From Aquabacter sp. (lineage in GTDB: Bacteria > Pseudomonadota > Alphaproteobacteria > Rhizobiales > Xanthobacteraceae), in assembly GCA_030147645.1 (NCBI GenBank), contig JASBUY010000363.1, positions 1 to 10,272 on the forward strand: a stretch of DNA of 10,272 nt. Direction: 5' to 3'. This document shows positions 1 through 7,308 of this stretch, piece by piece. The number at the start of each line of letters is the position of its first letter. The stretch's first letter is position 1. The translations under genes were made by a program, and so were the position numbers. A model generated the notes under the pieces. The model was not told the origin of the DNA, did no database searches, and was given only the letters and a program-made list of their open reading frames with translations.

Positions 1-1932
1 GCCGGGAATGCTCCCCACCCGCCGGCGGAGGTCCTGGATGATCTCGAAGGCGCTCTCGGTGCGCTCGTCCTGCGGCTTCAGGGCAACGAACAGGCGCCCG
101 GGGTTGGGGGGGCGGCTGATGCGGGTCGCGCCGGCGGTGGAGACGAGATAGGCGACATTGGGGTCCCCTCTGACGGCGGCCGCCACCAGTTTCTGGCGTT
201 CCACCATGGCGTCGAAGGAAATGTCCGTCGCCGCCTCCACGGTGCCGGAGATGAAGCCCGTGTCCTCAACCGGGAAGAAGCCCTTGGGCACCACCGCGTA
301 GAGATATCCCGCAAGGCCGATGGTGAGGAACGTCACCACGAGCATGAATGGCCGGTGGCGCAGCACGAAATCCAGGCTGTTGCGATAGCCGGCGAGCCAC
401 AGGTCGAACATGCGCTCGCTTGCCCGGAAGAAGACATTGGGCTTCTTGTTATGGTCCACCGGCTTCAGCAGGCGCGCGCACAGCATGGGCGTCAGTGTGA
501 GCGATACGAAGCCCGAGACCAGAATGGCGACCGAGATGGTGACCGCGAATTCGCGGAACACGCGCCCCACCACGCCGCCCATGAACAGGACCGGGATGAA
601 CACCGCCACCAGCGACAGCGTCATGGAAATGATGGTGAAGCCGATCTCGCGGGCACCGAGAAGCGCGGCGCGGAATGGGCGGACGCCATTCTCGATATGG
701 CGGTAGATGTTCTCCAGCACGACGATGGCGTCGTCCACCACGAAGCCGACGCACAAGGTCAGCGCGAGCAGCGTCATGTTGTTGATGGAGAAGTCCAGCA
801 CCCACATGGCCGCGAAGGTGGCGATGATGGACAGCGGCAAGGCCAGTGACGGGATGATGGTGGCCCGCACATTGCGCAGGAACAGGAAGATCACCAGCAC
901 CACGAGGACCACCGCCTCGAACAGCGTCTTCTGAACGTCCGCCACCGCGTCCCGAATGGACTTGGAGCGGTCGTTCAGCACTTCGATATTGATGGAGGGC
1001 GGAAGCTGCGCGCGATATTGGTCGAGATGGCCGCGCACCTCGTCCACCACCGCCACGGTGTTGGCGGCGGGCTGGCGCACCACGGCAAGGACGATGGCGC
1101 GATTGTCGTTGAACCAGCTTGCGACGCGCTCATTCTCGACCCCGTCGGTCACCCGCGCGATCTCGTCGAGACGCACCGGCGCGCCATTGCGCCAGGCCAC
1201 CACGATGCGGCGGAACGGCTCGGCCGTCGCCTTGGCCGTACCCATATCGATGGTGAGATTCTGGCGCGGCCCGGAGAGCTGGCCGATGGGCGTATTGGAC
1301 GCCGCCGCTTCCACGGCGGTGCGGATATCGGCTGCGGAAATGTTTCGCACGCCTGCGGCGGCAGGATCGACCCGGATGCGGACCGCATATTTCTGCGTCC
1401 CGTAAATCTGCACCTGCGCGACGCCGGGAAGCTGGGAAATCTGCTGGCCGACCAGGGTGTCGGCATATTCGTTCACCGTTGAAAGGGGCAGCGTGTCGGA
1501 GGAGACCGCCAGCAGAATGACGGGTGCGTCCGCGGGATTGACCTTTCGGAAGCTCGGCGGGGTCGTCATCTCGTCGGGCAGTTGCCGCTGGGCGATCGAG
1601 AGCGCGGACTGCACGTCCAGCGCCGCGTCGTCGATATTGCGCGAGAGGTCGAACTGCACCGTGATGGAGGTCGAGCCCTGGGTGCTCGACGAGGTAAGCG
1701 AGGAAATGCCCGAAATGGTCGCGAGCTGCCGTTCGATGACGGTCGCGACCGCCGAGGCCATGGTCTCCGGGCTCGCGCCGGGCAGGCTCGCGGAAATATT
1801 GATGGTGGGGAAATCCACGCGGGGCAGCGCCGCCACGGGCAGAAGGCGATAGGCAAACAGGCCGGCCACCACCAAAGCCAGCATCATCAGCGAGGTCATG
1901 ACCGGCCGGCGGATGCACAGATCGGAGAACAT
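1..1932 (-). CDS. RND multidrug efflux permease, MdtB/MdtC-like (C-terminus beyond window)
   Basis: Inner-membrane proton-driven pump of the AcrB/MdtBC (HAE1) family, which exports drugs or other small molecules through a periplasmic adaptor and an outer-membrane channel. The frame is open without a stop from the ATG at 1932 to the window edge, giving 644 residues; the family usually has about 1030-1050, so roughly the last 400 are outside. The N-terminus MFSDLCIRRPVMTSLMMLAL is the typical cytoplasmic helix plus TM1. Porter-domain sequence follows (ALPRVDFPTINISASLPGAS near residue 35). A TM block from about 340 contains GFVVDDAIVVLENI, where D400 and D401 match the paired proton-relay aspartates of TM4 (AcrB D407/D408). 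The motif MGGVVGRVFREFAVTI is MdtB/MdtC-like. It starts 5 bases after the adaptor stop, with GGGGAG/GAAGG ribosome-binding sequence inside the adaptor's end, so the two are co-transcribed. Substrate cannot be read from the sequence. No outer-membrane factor or regulator gene is visible. Confidence 0.95.
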   Translation of the reverse strand, partial: MFSDLCIRRPVMTSLMMLALVVAGLFAYRLLPVAALPRVDFPTINISASLPGASPETMASAVATVIERQLATISGISSLTSSSTQGSTSITVQFDLSRNIDDAALDVQSALSIAQRQLPDEMTTPPSFRKVNPADAPVILLAVSSDTLPLSTVNEYADTLVGQQISQLPGVAQVQIYGTQKYAVRIRVDPAAAGVRNISAADIRTAVEAAASNTPIGQLSGPRQNLTIDMGTAKATAEPFRRIVVAWRNGAPVRLDEIARVTDGVENERVASWFNDNRAIVLAVVRQPAANTVAVVDEVRGHLDQYRAQLPPSINIEVLNDRSKSIRDAVADVQKTLFEAVVLVVLVIFLFLRNVRATIIPSLALPLSIIATFAAMWVLDFSINNMTLLALTLCVGFVVDDAIVVLENIYRHIENGVRPFRAALLGAREIGFTIISMTLSLVAVFIPVLFMGGVVGRVFREFAVTISVAILVSGFVSLTLTPMLCARLLKPVDHNKKPNVFFRASERMFDLWLAGYRNSLDFVLRHRPFMLVVTFLTIGLAGYLYAVVPKGFFPVEDTGFISGTVEAATDISFDAMVERQKLVAAAVRGDPNVAYLVSTAGATRISRPPNPGRLFVALKPQDERTESAFEIIQDLRRRVGSIPG

Positions 1933-1937
1933 GGCCT

Positions 1938-3098
1938 TCAGCTCCCCGCGCTCGGCGCCTTTGTCTCGCCCTTGATGTCGACGCGGCTGCCGTCCCGCAG
2001 AGCGAGCTGGCCCTGGGTCACCACCACCTCATTGCCGGTGAGGCCAGCAACGATCACCGCCCGTCCATCCACGGTGCGCTCCACGGTGACCGGACGGACA
2101 TGGGCGACGCCCTTCTCCACCACGAACACGAAGCTGCCATTCTGCCCGATCTGGACCGCCTCATTGGGGATCACCACCACATTGGGCTCCATCCGCAGCG
2201 TGACGGTCACGTCCCCGAGCGTACCCGGCCAAAGGCGCTCGTCGGCGTTCGGGAAGAGCGCGCGGACCATCAGCGTGCCGGTCTGGATGTCGATGGTGTT
2301 GTCGAGCGCCGCCACCTTGCCGCCGGAAATGATCGTGCCGCTGCCCTGCAGGCGGAACTGCACCTGGGCCTGGCCCATATTGGCGCGCAGATCGCTGAGA
2401 TAGCGCTCGGGCACGCCGAAGGCGATATAGATGGGCTTGATCTGGCGGATGGTGGCGAGCGTGTCGTCCGCGCGGATCACCGAGCCGGGGCGCGCCTGGG
2501 CGATGCCGACGCGGCCGGAGACCGGGGCCTTGATCTCATAATAGGTGCGCTGCACCTGGAGCGCCTGGAGATTGGCCTCGTCCTGCTGGACGGTGGCCTT
2601 CTGCATTTCGGCGGTGGTCTTTGAATCGTCCACCTGCACCTGCGACACCGCATTGCGCGAGGCGAGGCCGGTATAGCGCTCCACATCGCGCAGGGTCTTT
2701 TCCAGCTGCGCCTTGTCCTTGGACAAAGTGGCCTGGGCCTGGAGGATCTGGGCGTCGATCTCGCGCGCATCCAGGACGAAGAGGACATCGCCCTCCTTCA
2801 CCTCGGCGCCATCCTCGAACTTCACCTGCTCCACCCGGCTCGCGACCCGCCCGCGGATGGTCACCGTCACCATGGGCTCCACCGCCCCAATGGCCTCAAA
2901 CCGCACGGGAGCGGAATCGCGCACCGCCGTCGCGACCGTCACCGCGACGGCCGCGCGTCCCGCAGGGGTCTGGGCATTGGCGGTATGGGCGCGGCCGCCG
3001 ATGAGGCCGCTGCTCCACAGCCAGGCGCCGCCCCCGAGCGCCGCGAGCACGCACAGCGTCAAAGCGAGTTTGCGACCGGAAGAACGAGAACGCGCCAT
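1938..3098 (-). CDS. RND efflux periplasmic adaptor (HlyD/MdtA-type membrane fusion protein)
   Basis: A 386-residue periplasmic adaptor that links the RND permease encoded directly downstream to an outer-membrane channel. Residues 11-28 form an N-terminal hydrophobic anchor or signal; the only Cys there (C16) is not in a lipobox, so a lipoprotein is unlikely. The barrel-sandwich (lipoyl-like) halves are at about 76-110 (IRGRVASRVEQVKFEDGAEV) and 188-215 (IKAPVSGRVGIAQARPGSVI). An alpha-hairpin coiled coil rich in Gln, Glu and Lys lies between them at about 112-186. A beta-barrel (about 222-300, with LWPGTLGDVTVTL) and a membrane-proximal domain (about 305-375) follow. The ATG at 3098 has a clear ribosome-binding site, AGGTGA (3106-3111), 7 bases upstream. 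Family assignment is secure from domain order and length; the precise subfamily (MdtA, MexA or AcrA) is inferred from the MdtC-like partner. Confidence 0.95.
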   Translation of the reverse strand: MARSRSSGRKLALTLCVLAALGGGAWLWSSGLIGGRAHTANAQTPAGRAAVAVTVATAVRDSAPVRFEAIGAVEPMVTVTIRGRVASRVEQVKFEDGAEVKEGDVLFVLDAREIDAQILQAQATLSKDKAQLEKTLRDVERYTGLASRNAVSQVQVDDSKTTAEMQKATVQQDEANLQALQVQRTYYEIKAPVSGRVGIAQARPGSVIRADDTLATIRQIKPIYIAFGVPERYLSDLRANMGQAQVQFRLQGSGTIISGGKVAALDNTIDIQTGTLMVRALFPNADERLWPGTLGDVTVTLRMEPNVVVIPNEAVQIGQNGSFVFVVEKGVAHVRPVTVERTVDGRAVIVAGLTGNEVVVTQGQLALRDGSRVDIKGETKAPSAGS

Positions 3099-3277
3099 AT
3101 CGAATTCACCTGATCGGCCCCTTAAGGCGCCGAAACCCTGTACCCCATTGCCATCCGCTCAACCCTAGACCGGGCCGCGATCGGCGCCAACCTTACACAG
3201 GCCGGTCAGCGGGGGCGATCACGATCCTGTTCGCACGGCGGGTTTTGTTTCATTCGATATTAAATTCGCGCTCCGTT
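3099..3277 (-). promoter_or_regulatory. Leader of the RND operon
   Basis: This 179-base gap lies between the aminotransferase stop and the adaptor start and must hold the promoter of the efflux pair if it has its own. I see no convincing -35/-10 pair. It contains an AT-rich patch at about 3241-3282, unusual for this GC-rich DNA, and the near-palindrome listed separately at 3116-3131. The regulator is not encoded in the window. Confidence 0.4.
3116..3131. promoter_or_regulatory. Near-perfect palindrome, possible operator of the RND operon
   Basis: GGCCCCTTAAGGCGCC is a 16-base inverted repeat centred on TTAA with seven of eight pairs matching (C3119/C3128 mismatched). It lies 18-33 bases upstream of the adaptor ATG, just before the ribosome-binding site, where a repressor could block transcription. 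RND operons are commonly controlled by TetR- or MarR-type repressors binding such sites. The operator role is inference, and short palindromes are frequent in GC-rich DNA. Confidence 0.22.
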
Positions 3278-4456
3278 TTACCGACGCAAAGCGCCAGCCA
3301 GCCGGTCCAGCGCCCCGTCGAGCGTGGCATCCGTCTTGGCGAAGCAGAAGCGCACCACCGATCGCACGGCATCGCGGGCATAAAAGGCCGAGACGGGAAT
3401 GGCCGCGACGCCGTGATGACGCACCAGATCGAGGCAGAAGGCCTCGTCGTCCAGTCCAGGATCGATGGCGGCGAGATCGACGGAGAGGAAATAGGTGCCC
3501 GCGCTCGGCAAAACAGGGAAGCCGAGGGCGGACAAGCCGTCCGCAAGCCGGTCGCGCGAGCGCTGGAGCGCGGCGCGCATGCCCTCGAAATAGCCGTCCT
3601 CCTTGCCGAGCCCATAGGCCACGGCCACCTGCAGGTTGGGCGGCGTGGTGAAGGTGAGGAATTGATGCGCCTTGCTGAGCACGCGCATCAAGGGCGGCGC
3701 GGCGCAGACGAGGCCGACCTTCCAGCCGGTCATGCCGAAAATCTTACCTGCAGAGCCGATCTTCACCGTGCGCTCGCGCATGCCCGGCAGGGCCATCATG
3801 GGCACATGCCGCCGGCCGTCGAACACGATGTGCTCCCACACCTCGTCGCATACCGCGATGGCGTCGCAGGCGAGGCACTGCTCGGCAATGAGGGCCATCT
3901 CCTCGCGGCTATGGACGATGCCCGTGGGGTTCTGCGGATTGTTGAAGAGGACCAGCTTGGTGCGGGGCGAGAACACCTCCGCCAAGGCCTCGCGCGTGAT
4001 GCGCCATTGCGGCGGCTGAAGGCGCACGAGACGCGGCACGCCCCCCGCGCGCAGCACCAGCGGCAGGTAGGCGTCATAAAGCGGCTGGAACAGCACAACC
4101 TCGTCGCCCGGCTCGATCAGCGCGAACAGCGCCCCGGCCAGAGCCTCGGTGGCGCCGGAGGTCACCATCACCTCGCTTTCGGGATCGAGGTCGAGACCCT
4201 GCCAGTGACGATAATGCGCCGCCGCCGCGCGCCGCAGGTCCGGCAGGCCCATCATGGGGGGATACTGGTTCCACCCGTCCACCACCGCCTCGGCAGCGCG
4301 CTGGCGCACGTCAAGGGGTCCCGGATCGTCGGGAAAGCCCTGCCCGAGATTGATCGCCTGATGCTCGCGCGCGAGCGCGGACATGACCTCGAACACCGTG
4401 GTCGGCAGGTTGGAGAAGACCGAATTGAGGGCGGGTGCGCGGGCTTGGCTGTTCAT
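3278..4456 (-). CDS. Fold-type I PLP-dependent aminotransferase (class I/II)
   Basis: A 392-residue cytoplasmic aminotransferase that moves an amino group between an amino acid and a 2-oxo acid using pyridoxal phosphate. Visible hallmarks are INLGQGFPDDPGP (35-47), the NNPQNPTG loop (172-179, with N176 contacting the cofactor), CDEVWEH (203-209, with D204 pairing to the PLP ring nitrogen), the Schiff-base lysine K238 in SAGKIFGMTGWKVG, and a C-terminal VRFCFAK (368-374), where R369 should bind the substrate carboxylate. All catalytic residues are present and the length is normal. The GQGFPD start and the overall pattern resemble the kynurenine/methionine aminotransferase-like (YbdL) group, but substrate cannot be assigned. 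The start MNSQAR at 4456 fits the family N-terminus, although no strong Shine-Dalgarno precedes it (GGGAGG is about 20 bases away). Its upstream region contains a terminator-like hairpin and a palindromic element. Confidence 0.93.
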   Translation of the reverse strand: MNSQARAPALNSVFSNLPTTVFEVMSALAREHQAINLGQGFPDDPGPLDVRQRAAEAVVDGWNQYPPMMGLPDLRRAAAAHYRHWQGLDLDPESEVMVTSGATEALAGALFALIEPGDEVVLFQPLYDAYLPLVLRAGGVPRLVRLQPPQWRITREALAEVFSPRTKLVLFNNPQNPTGIVHSREEMALIAEQCLACDAIAVCDEVWEHIVFDGRRHVPMMALPGMRERTVKIGSAGKIFGMTGWKVGLVCAAPPLMRVLSKAHQFLTFTTPPNLQVAVAYGLGKEDGYFEGMRAALQRSRDRLADGLSALGFPVLPSAGTYFLSVDLAAIDPGLDDEAFCLDLVRHHGVAAIPVSAFYARDAVRSVVRFCFAKTDATLDGALDRLAGALRR

Positions 4457-4490
4457 GGGACGGGATGTTTAGTGCCTCCCGCCCCGCTCG

Positions 4491-4505
4491 AAAAGCCCGG
4501 CGGGC
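4491..4505 (-). terminator. Short intrinsic-terminator-like hairpin for leftward transcripts
   Basis: Read on the minus strand, GCCCGCCGGGC (4505-4495) can form a short GC-only stem and is followed directly by TTTT (4494-4491). It lies downstream of the 97-residue gene and 35 bases before the aminotransferase start, so it could end the antiporter transcript. The stem is only 4-5 bp and the T-run only four bases, so efficiency is doubtful. Confidence 0.3.
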
Positions 4506-4514
4506 CATGTCCCC

Positions 4515-4631
4515 CTAGAGCCTGATCCGATCAGGTTGAATCAACCTGATCGGCGAATCAGTCGCTAAACTATTGATAGAGAACGTTTTACCGATCTGAT
4601 TGCGATGCAATCAGATCGGTACGTGCTCTAG
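4515..4631. repeat. Palindromic MITE/RIME-like intergenic element with CTAGAGC terminal inverted repeats
   Basis: A 117-base non-coding block begins with CTAGAGC (4515-4521) and ends with its exact complement GCTCTAG (4625-4631). The outer 25 bases of each end align as imperfect terminal inverted repeats, with identity at positions 1-7 and 13-18 (CCGATC). Each half contains its own long palindrome: 13-bp arms at 4527-4539/4541-4553 with a 1-base spacer, and 15-bp arms at 4589-4603/4607-4621 with a 3-base loop. The centre (about 4560-4590) is AT-rich compared with its surroundings. No ORF or transposase is inside. The layout is like the short intergenic palindromes (RIME/MITE type) scattered through rhizobial genomes; that kinship is from memory. 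Neither hairpin has a T-run, so a plain terminator role is not supported. Its right end overlaps the TAG stop of the neighbouring gene. Confidence 0.7.
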
Positions 4632-4921
4632 CCGACCGCCCGCAGCGGCACGAGAGCGTCGACGATCTCCTCGTCGGTGACGGTCGCGAGCGGTTTCAGG
4701 AGCTTGGCCGCCTGGGTGCGCTGGCCCGCGCGCATCACCAGGATCACCGTCTCCGCCCCGCCGCAGGCGGGATCGCCGCAGGCGATCTCGGTGACGGACA
4801 CGCTCGCCTCCTCATCGAGATCCAGAAGGCGGCGCACCTTGTCCGCGACATCACGCGCCGCGTCCCGCGCCGCCTGCCGCTCTCCGTCCCCACCCCGTCC
4901 CCGCATGAAGAAACGTGCCAT
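4628..4921 (-). CDS. Uncharacterised 97-residue protein with CGDPAC motif
   Basis: Family name not recognised. The protein begins with a basic, Arg/Gly-rich segment (1-20) and an amphipathic helix (about 18-35, with DVADKVRRLLDL). A compact domain follows with VTEIACGDPACGG (43-55), ETVILVMRAGQ (57-67), AAKLLKPLATVT (71-82) and a final helix. C48 and C53, five apart, may bind metal or form a redox pair, but two cysteines alone prove neither. I recall similar short Cys-Pro-containing proteins as conserved hypotheticals in Hyphomicrobiales. There is no signal peptide or membrane segment. The start at 4921 is preceded by AAGGAC. It lies 68 bases downstream of the antiporter on the same strand and is probably co-transcribed. 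Its TAG stop lies within the terminal repeat of the palindromic element, so the last few residues may have been altered by that insertion. Confidence 0.8.
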   Translation of the reverse strand: MARFFMRGRGGDGERQAARDAARDVADKVRRLLDLDEEASVSVTEIACGDPACGGAETVILVMRAGQRTQAAKLLKPLATVTDEEIVDALVPLRAVG

Positions 4922-4989
4922 TCTCGTCCGTCCTTCGCTTTAGCCCCTGCCCGCCCGTTCGGCACTATACGCCCGTTGCCCCTCGCCTC

Positions 4990-6783
4990 TCACCCCCCGA
5001 CGATGCGGGCGGCGGTTTTGCTCAGGAAACGGCCGGCGCGGCGGGTCAGGCGGCGGCGCGGGTCCGGCTCCTCGTCCTCCGCCACATCCTCGAAACGAAG
5101 CGCCACATGGGTCACCCGCCCGGACTCGACGGCGCGCACCTCGATGGCGGCGTGCCCCATCATGATGCGCATACCGGGCGCGACCCGCTCCTCCGCCCGG
5201 TCGGCAAAGGCGTCCGCGATCGACAAGTTTCGGTCAGCGTCCGCTGCCGGCAGTCCGTAAAGGTCGGCCACTTCGCCGATGCGCACATCGCCGGAAAAGG
5301 GGAAGGCCGCGTCATCGTCCCACGCCTGCGGCTCCTCCATGAAGACGCGGTCCAGCTGCGGCACCCGCTTGGGGGGCGCCAGCAGATAGACATAGTCGCG
5401 CGCAGCGAGCGGCCCGGCATCGGCGGCGGCCAGGATCTGCCCTTCGCGCACCACAAGAACGGGGCGCGCCCAACTGGGCAGAAGGCCCGTGGAAAGGGGC
5501 TTCGTTCCCACGGCGACGGGATAGCCCACCAATTCATGCTCGCTCTGGCCTGGAAGGTCGATTTCAACCCGCTGCGGTTCGCGCATCGGGTCGGACAGCG
5601 CCACCCCGAGCTTGCGGGCGGAGGCCGCGAGCGTCAGACCGTGCAGCACCAGCGATGCCAGCACCACGATGAAGGCGACATTGAAATAGAGCTGTGCCAT
5701 GGGGAGCTGCGCGAGCATGGGAATGGTCGCGAGGAAGATGGATACGGCGCCCCGCAGCCCCGCCCAGGACACGAACATTTTTTCGCGCGTGGAGAAGCCG
5801 AAGCGGGCGAGGCAGGCAAAGACCACCGCTGGACGGGCCACGAGAAACAGGAAGCCCGCGATCGCCAGAGCGGCGGGCAGGATCACCAGCAGTTTGTGCG
5901 GCGTCACCAGCAGGCCCAGCATGGTGAACATCATGATCTGGCAGAGCCAGGTCACGGCATCATGGAATGAGGTGATGCCGGCAATGCCTCGCACGGGACG
6001 GTTTCCGAGCACGAGGCCCGCGAGATAGACCGCCAGGAAGCCCGAGCCGTGGGCGAGCGACGTCAGGGCGAACACCAGGATCGCCCAAGCCACCACCAGC
6101 ACCGGCTGGAGACCGCCTGGCAGATCGACCCGGTTCAGAAAGGCGGCCAGTGCGAAGCCGCCGAGCACGCCGAGGACAGCGCCCACCGACATTTCCCGAA
6201 GGACACCCGTGAGCACCGCCCAGCCGAAATCGCCGGAGCCGGAACTGATGAGTTCCACCAGCAGGACAGTCAGGAAGACGGCCGCGGGGTCATTGGTGGC
6301 GGATTCGATCTCGATTACCGCATCAAGCTTGCGGCCGAGCTTCAACCCCTGTGCCCGCACCAGGAACAGCACCGCCGCCGCATCCGTTGAGGCGACGATG
6401 GCCCCCAGCAGCAGACCTTGCAGCGGACTGAGGCCGAAGAGCGGCACTGCGGCGAGCGCCACCAGGGCGGCGGTGGCTATGACACCCACCGTGGAGAGAA
6501 GAAGGGCCGGAGCGACCGCGCCCCGCATGCTCGACACGCGCATGCGCAGCCCGCCATCAAACAGGATCACGGCGAGCGCGGCGGACCCGACCATATAAGT
6601 CGCCCAGTAATCACTGAAATGAATGCCTGCGACGCCGTCCTCTCCCGCCACCATGCCGACCAGCAGGAAGACCAACAGAATTGGCGCGCCGAAGCGTGAG
6701 GCGACCAGGCTCGAAACGGTGCCGACCACCACCAAAGCGGCACAGATCAACAGCGCCAGATTCGACAGGATCACAGCATCCAT
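4990..6783 (-). CDS. CPA1 cation/proton antiporter, NhaP2/CvrA-type, with RCK_C and CorC/HlyC-like C-terminal domains
   Basis: A 597-residue inner-membrane antiporter that exchanges K+ and/or Na+ for protons, for cell volume and pH control. About 12 hydrophobic segments fill residues 5-390. Transport motifs include FDGGLRMR (75-82), ASTDAAAV (131-138, D134) and the CPA1 signature ESATNDP (160-166), whose N164 and D165 form the ion site, plus GLRGAVS (342-348, R344). The cytoplasmic tail holds an RCK_C/TrkA-C-like ligand-binding domain (about 405-482, ending in DYVYLLAPPKRVPQLDRVF) and a CorC/HlyC transporter-associated domain (about 493-567). E. coli CvrA/NhaP2 has this same order and about 578 residues, so the gene looks complete. 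In the family the RCK_C domain gates activity by a small ligand. Whether K+ or Na+ is preferred cannot be read from the sequence. GAAGGT stands about 12 bases before the ATG. A 97-residue gene follows 68 bases downstream. Confidence 0.94.
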   Translation of the reverse strand: MDAVILSNLALLICAALVVVGTVSSLVASRFGAPILLVFLLVGMVAGEDGVAGIHFSDYWATYMVGSAALAVILFDGGLRMRVSSMRGAVAPALLLSTVGVIATAALVALAAVPLFGLSPLQGLLLGAIVASTDAAAVLFLVRAQGLKLGRKLDAVIEIESATNDPAAVFLTVLLVELISSGSGDFGWAVLTGVLREMSVGAVLGVLGGFALAAFLNRVDLPGGLQPVLVVAWAILVFALTSLAHGSGFLAVYLAGLVLGNRPVRGIAGITSFHDAVTWLCQIMMFTMLGLLVTPHKLLVILPAALAIAGFLFLVARPAVVFACLARFGFSTREKMFVSWAGLRGAVSIFLATIPMLAQLPMAQLYFNVAFIVVLASLVLHGLTLAASARKLGVALSDPMREPQRVEIDLPGQSEHELVGYPVAVGTKPLSTGLLPSWARPVLVVREGQILAAADAGPLAARDYVYLLAPPKRVPQLDRVFMEEPQAWDDDAAFPFSGDVRIGEVADLYGLPAADADRNLSIADAFADRAEERVAPGMRIMMGHAAIEVRAVESGRVTHVALRFEDVAEDEEPDPRRRLTRRAGRFLSKTAARIVGG

Positions 6784-6826
6784 CGGACCGCTTAACCTTC
6801 AGCTCAGCCAGAAACATTAGACAACG

Positions 6827-6855
6827 ATTCGAATGTAGCCGCTGTCACGCTTCAA
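6827..6855 (-). promoter_or_regulatory. Candidate promoter of the antiporter gene
   Basis: On the minus strand, TTGAAG (6855-6850, four of six to TTGACA) is followed after exactly 17 bases by TCGAAT (6832-6827, four of six to TATAAT), about 44 bases before the antiporter ATG. The -35 element lies inside a perfect inverted repeat, ACGCTT-C-AAGCGT (6847-6859), which could be a protein-binding site. Alphaproteobacterial promoters are loose, so this is only a candidate. Confidence 0.35.
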
Positions 6856-6935
6856 GCGTATGGTGAAGTTGGCTCGCTGCGGATCAGGGGGCGTTCCGGG
6901 GGGAGCGCGACCGTGGCGGGGCGGGGATCGTCATC

Positions 6936-7205
6936 ATGCCCATTCATGCCTGTGCATATGCATATCTCGTTCGTGCCTGCCTCCTGACGTCTTCCGGCAC
7001 CGTCTTCACCGAACCCGATACCGTCTGCTTCGACCTCGATCTGGCGCTCGAAATCGCCGAGAACGAACGCGACTATGCGGCGGGCCTCGCGGTCTATGCG
7101 CTTGGAGCTGACGGCGCTCTGCTGGCTGATTTTCCGCTCGTCAGCCACGGAATTGCTGTTCCGGGCGCCGCCACTAGCCGCCCCGCCCTCTGGCCGACAC
7201 ACTGA
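6936..7205 (+). CDS. Small protein of unknown function (candidate gene, 89 residues)
   Basis: Not recognised with confidence. The predicted product begins MPIHACAYAYLVRACLLTSS and continues with an acidic, well-ordered stretch, VFTEPDTVCFDLDLALEIAE (residues 23-42), then NERDYAAGLAVYALGADG and ADFPLVSHG. Alternating hydrophobic and charged residues and a high G+C third position from about 7000 onward look like real coding sequence, unlike the low-complexity Arg/Pro text of neighbouring shadow frames. Cysteines occur at residues 6, 15 and 30. A G-rich stretch ending GGGGAT lies about 7 bases before the ATG; it is not a classical ribosome-binding site. The gene would diverge from the antiporter. 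The opposite-strand frame (7202-6852) reads as low-complexity sequence. If this is not a gene, 6784-7308 contains no coding region. Confidence 0.5.
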   Translation: MPIHACAYAYLVRACLLTSSGTVFTEPDTVCFDLDLALEIAENERDYAAGLAVYALGADGALLADFPLVSHGIAVPGAATSRPALWPTH

Positions 7206-7308
7206 TCGCGCCGGCCCCTTTTAAGGGCGAACGACGCATCGAACGCTTGTGGCTGCCTGCAGCGCATTCCACGGGGTACGGCTGCATGGCTGCAGCACCC
7301 GCGACGCC

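Noticed and set aside
1130..1918. A 262-codon minus-strand frame inside the RND permease region
   Set aside because: It is out of frame with the true permease, whose frame is open from 1932 to the window edge and reads as a canonical RND protein.
3245..4525. A 426-codon plus-strand frame across the aminotransferase
   Set aside because: Composition is His/Arg/Gly-rich and shadow-like. The minus-strand frame carries a complete set of PLP-enzyme motifs.
4527..4621. The two palindromes of the 117-bp element as intrinsic terminators
   Set aside because: Neither hairpin is followed by a T-run on either strand, and both belong to a larger symmetric unit with matching ends.
4915..5970. A 351-codon plus-strand frame across the antiporter
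   Set aside because: It is an antisense shadow of a clear 12-helix transporter; the product is rich in His, Gln and Arg and has no recognisable domain.
6852..7202. A 116-codon minus-strand frame opposite the small acidic candidate gene
   Set aside because: Its Arg/Ser/Gly-rich sequence shows no domain, and it overlaps the antiporter's promoter candidate; the plus-strand frame is more protein-like.
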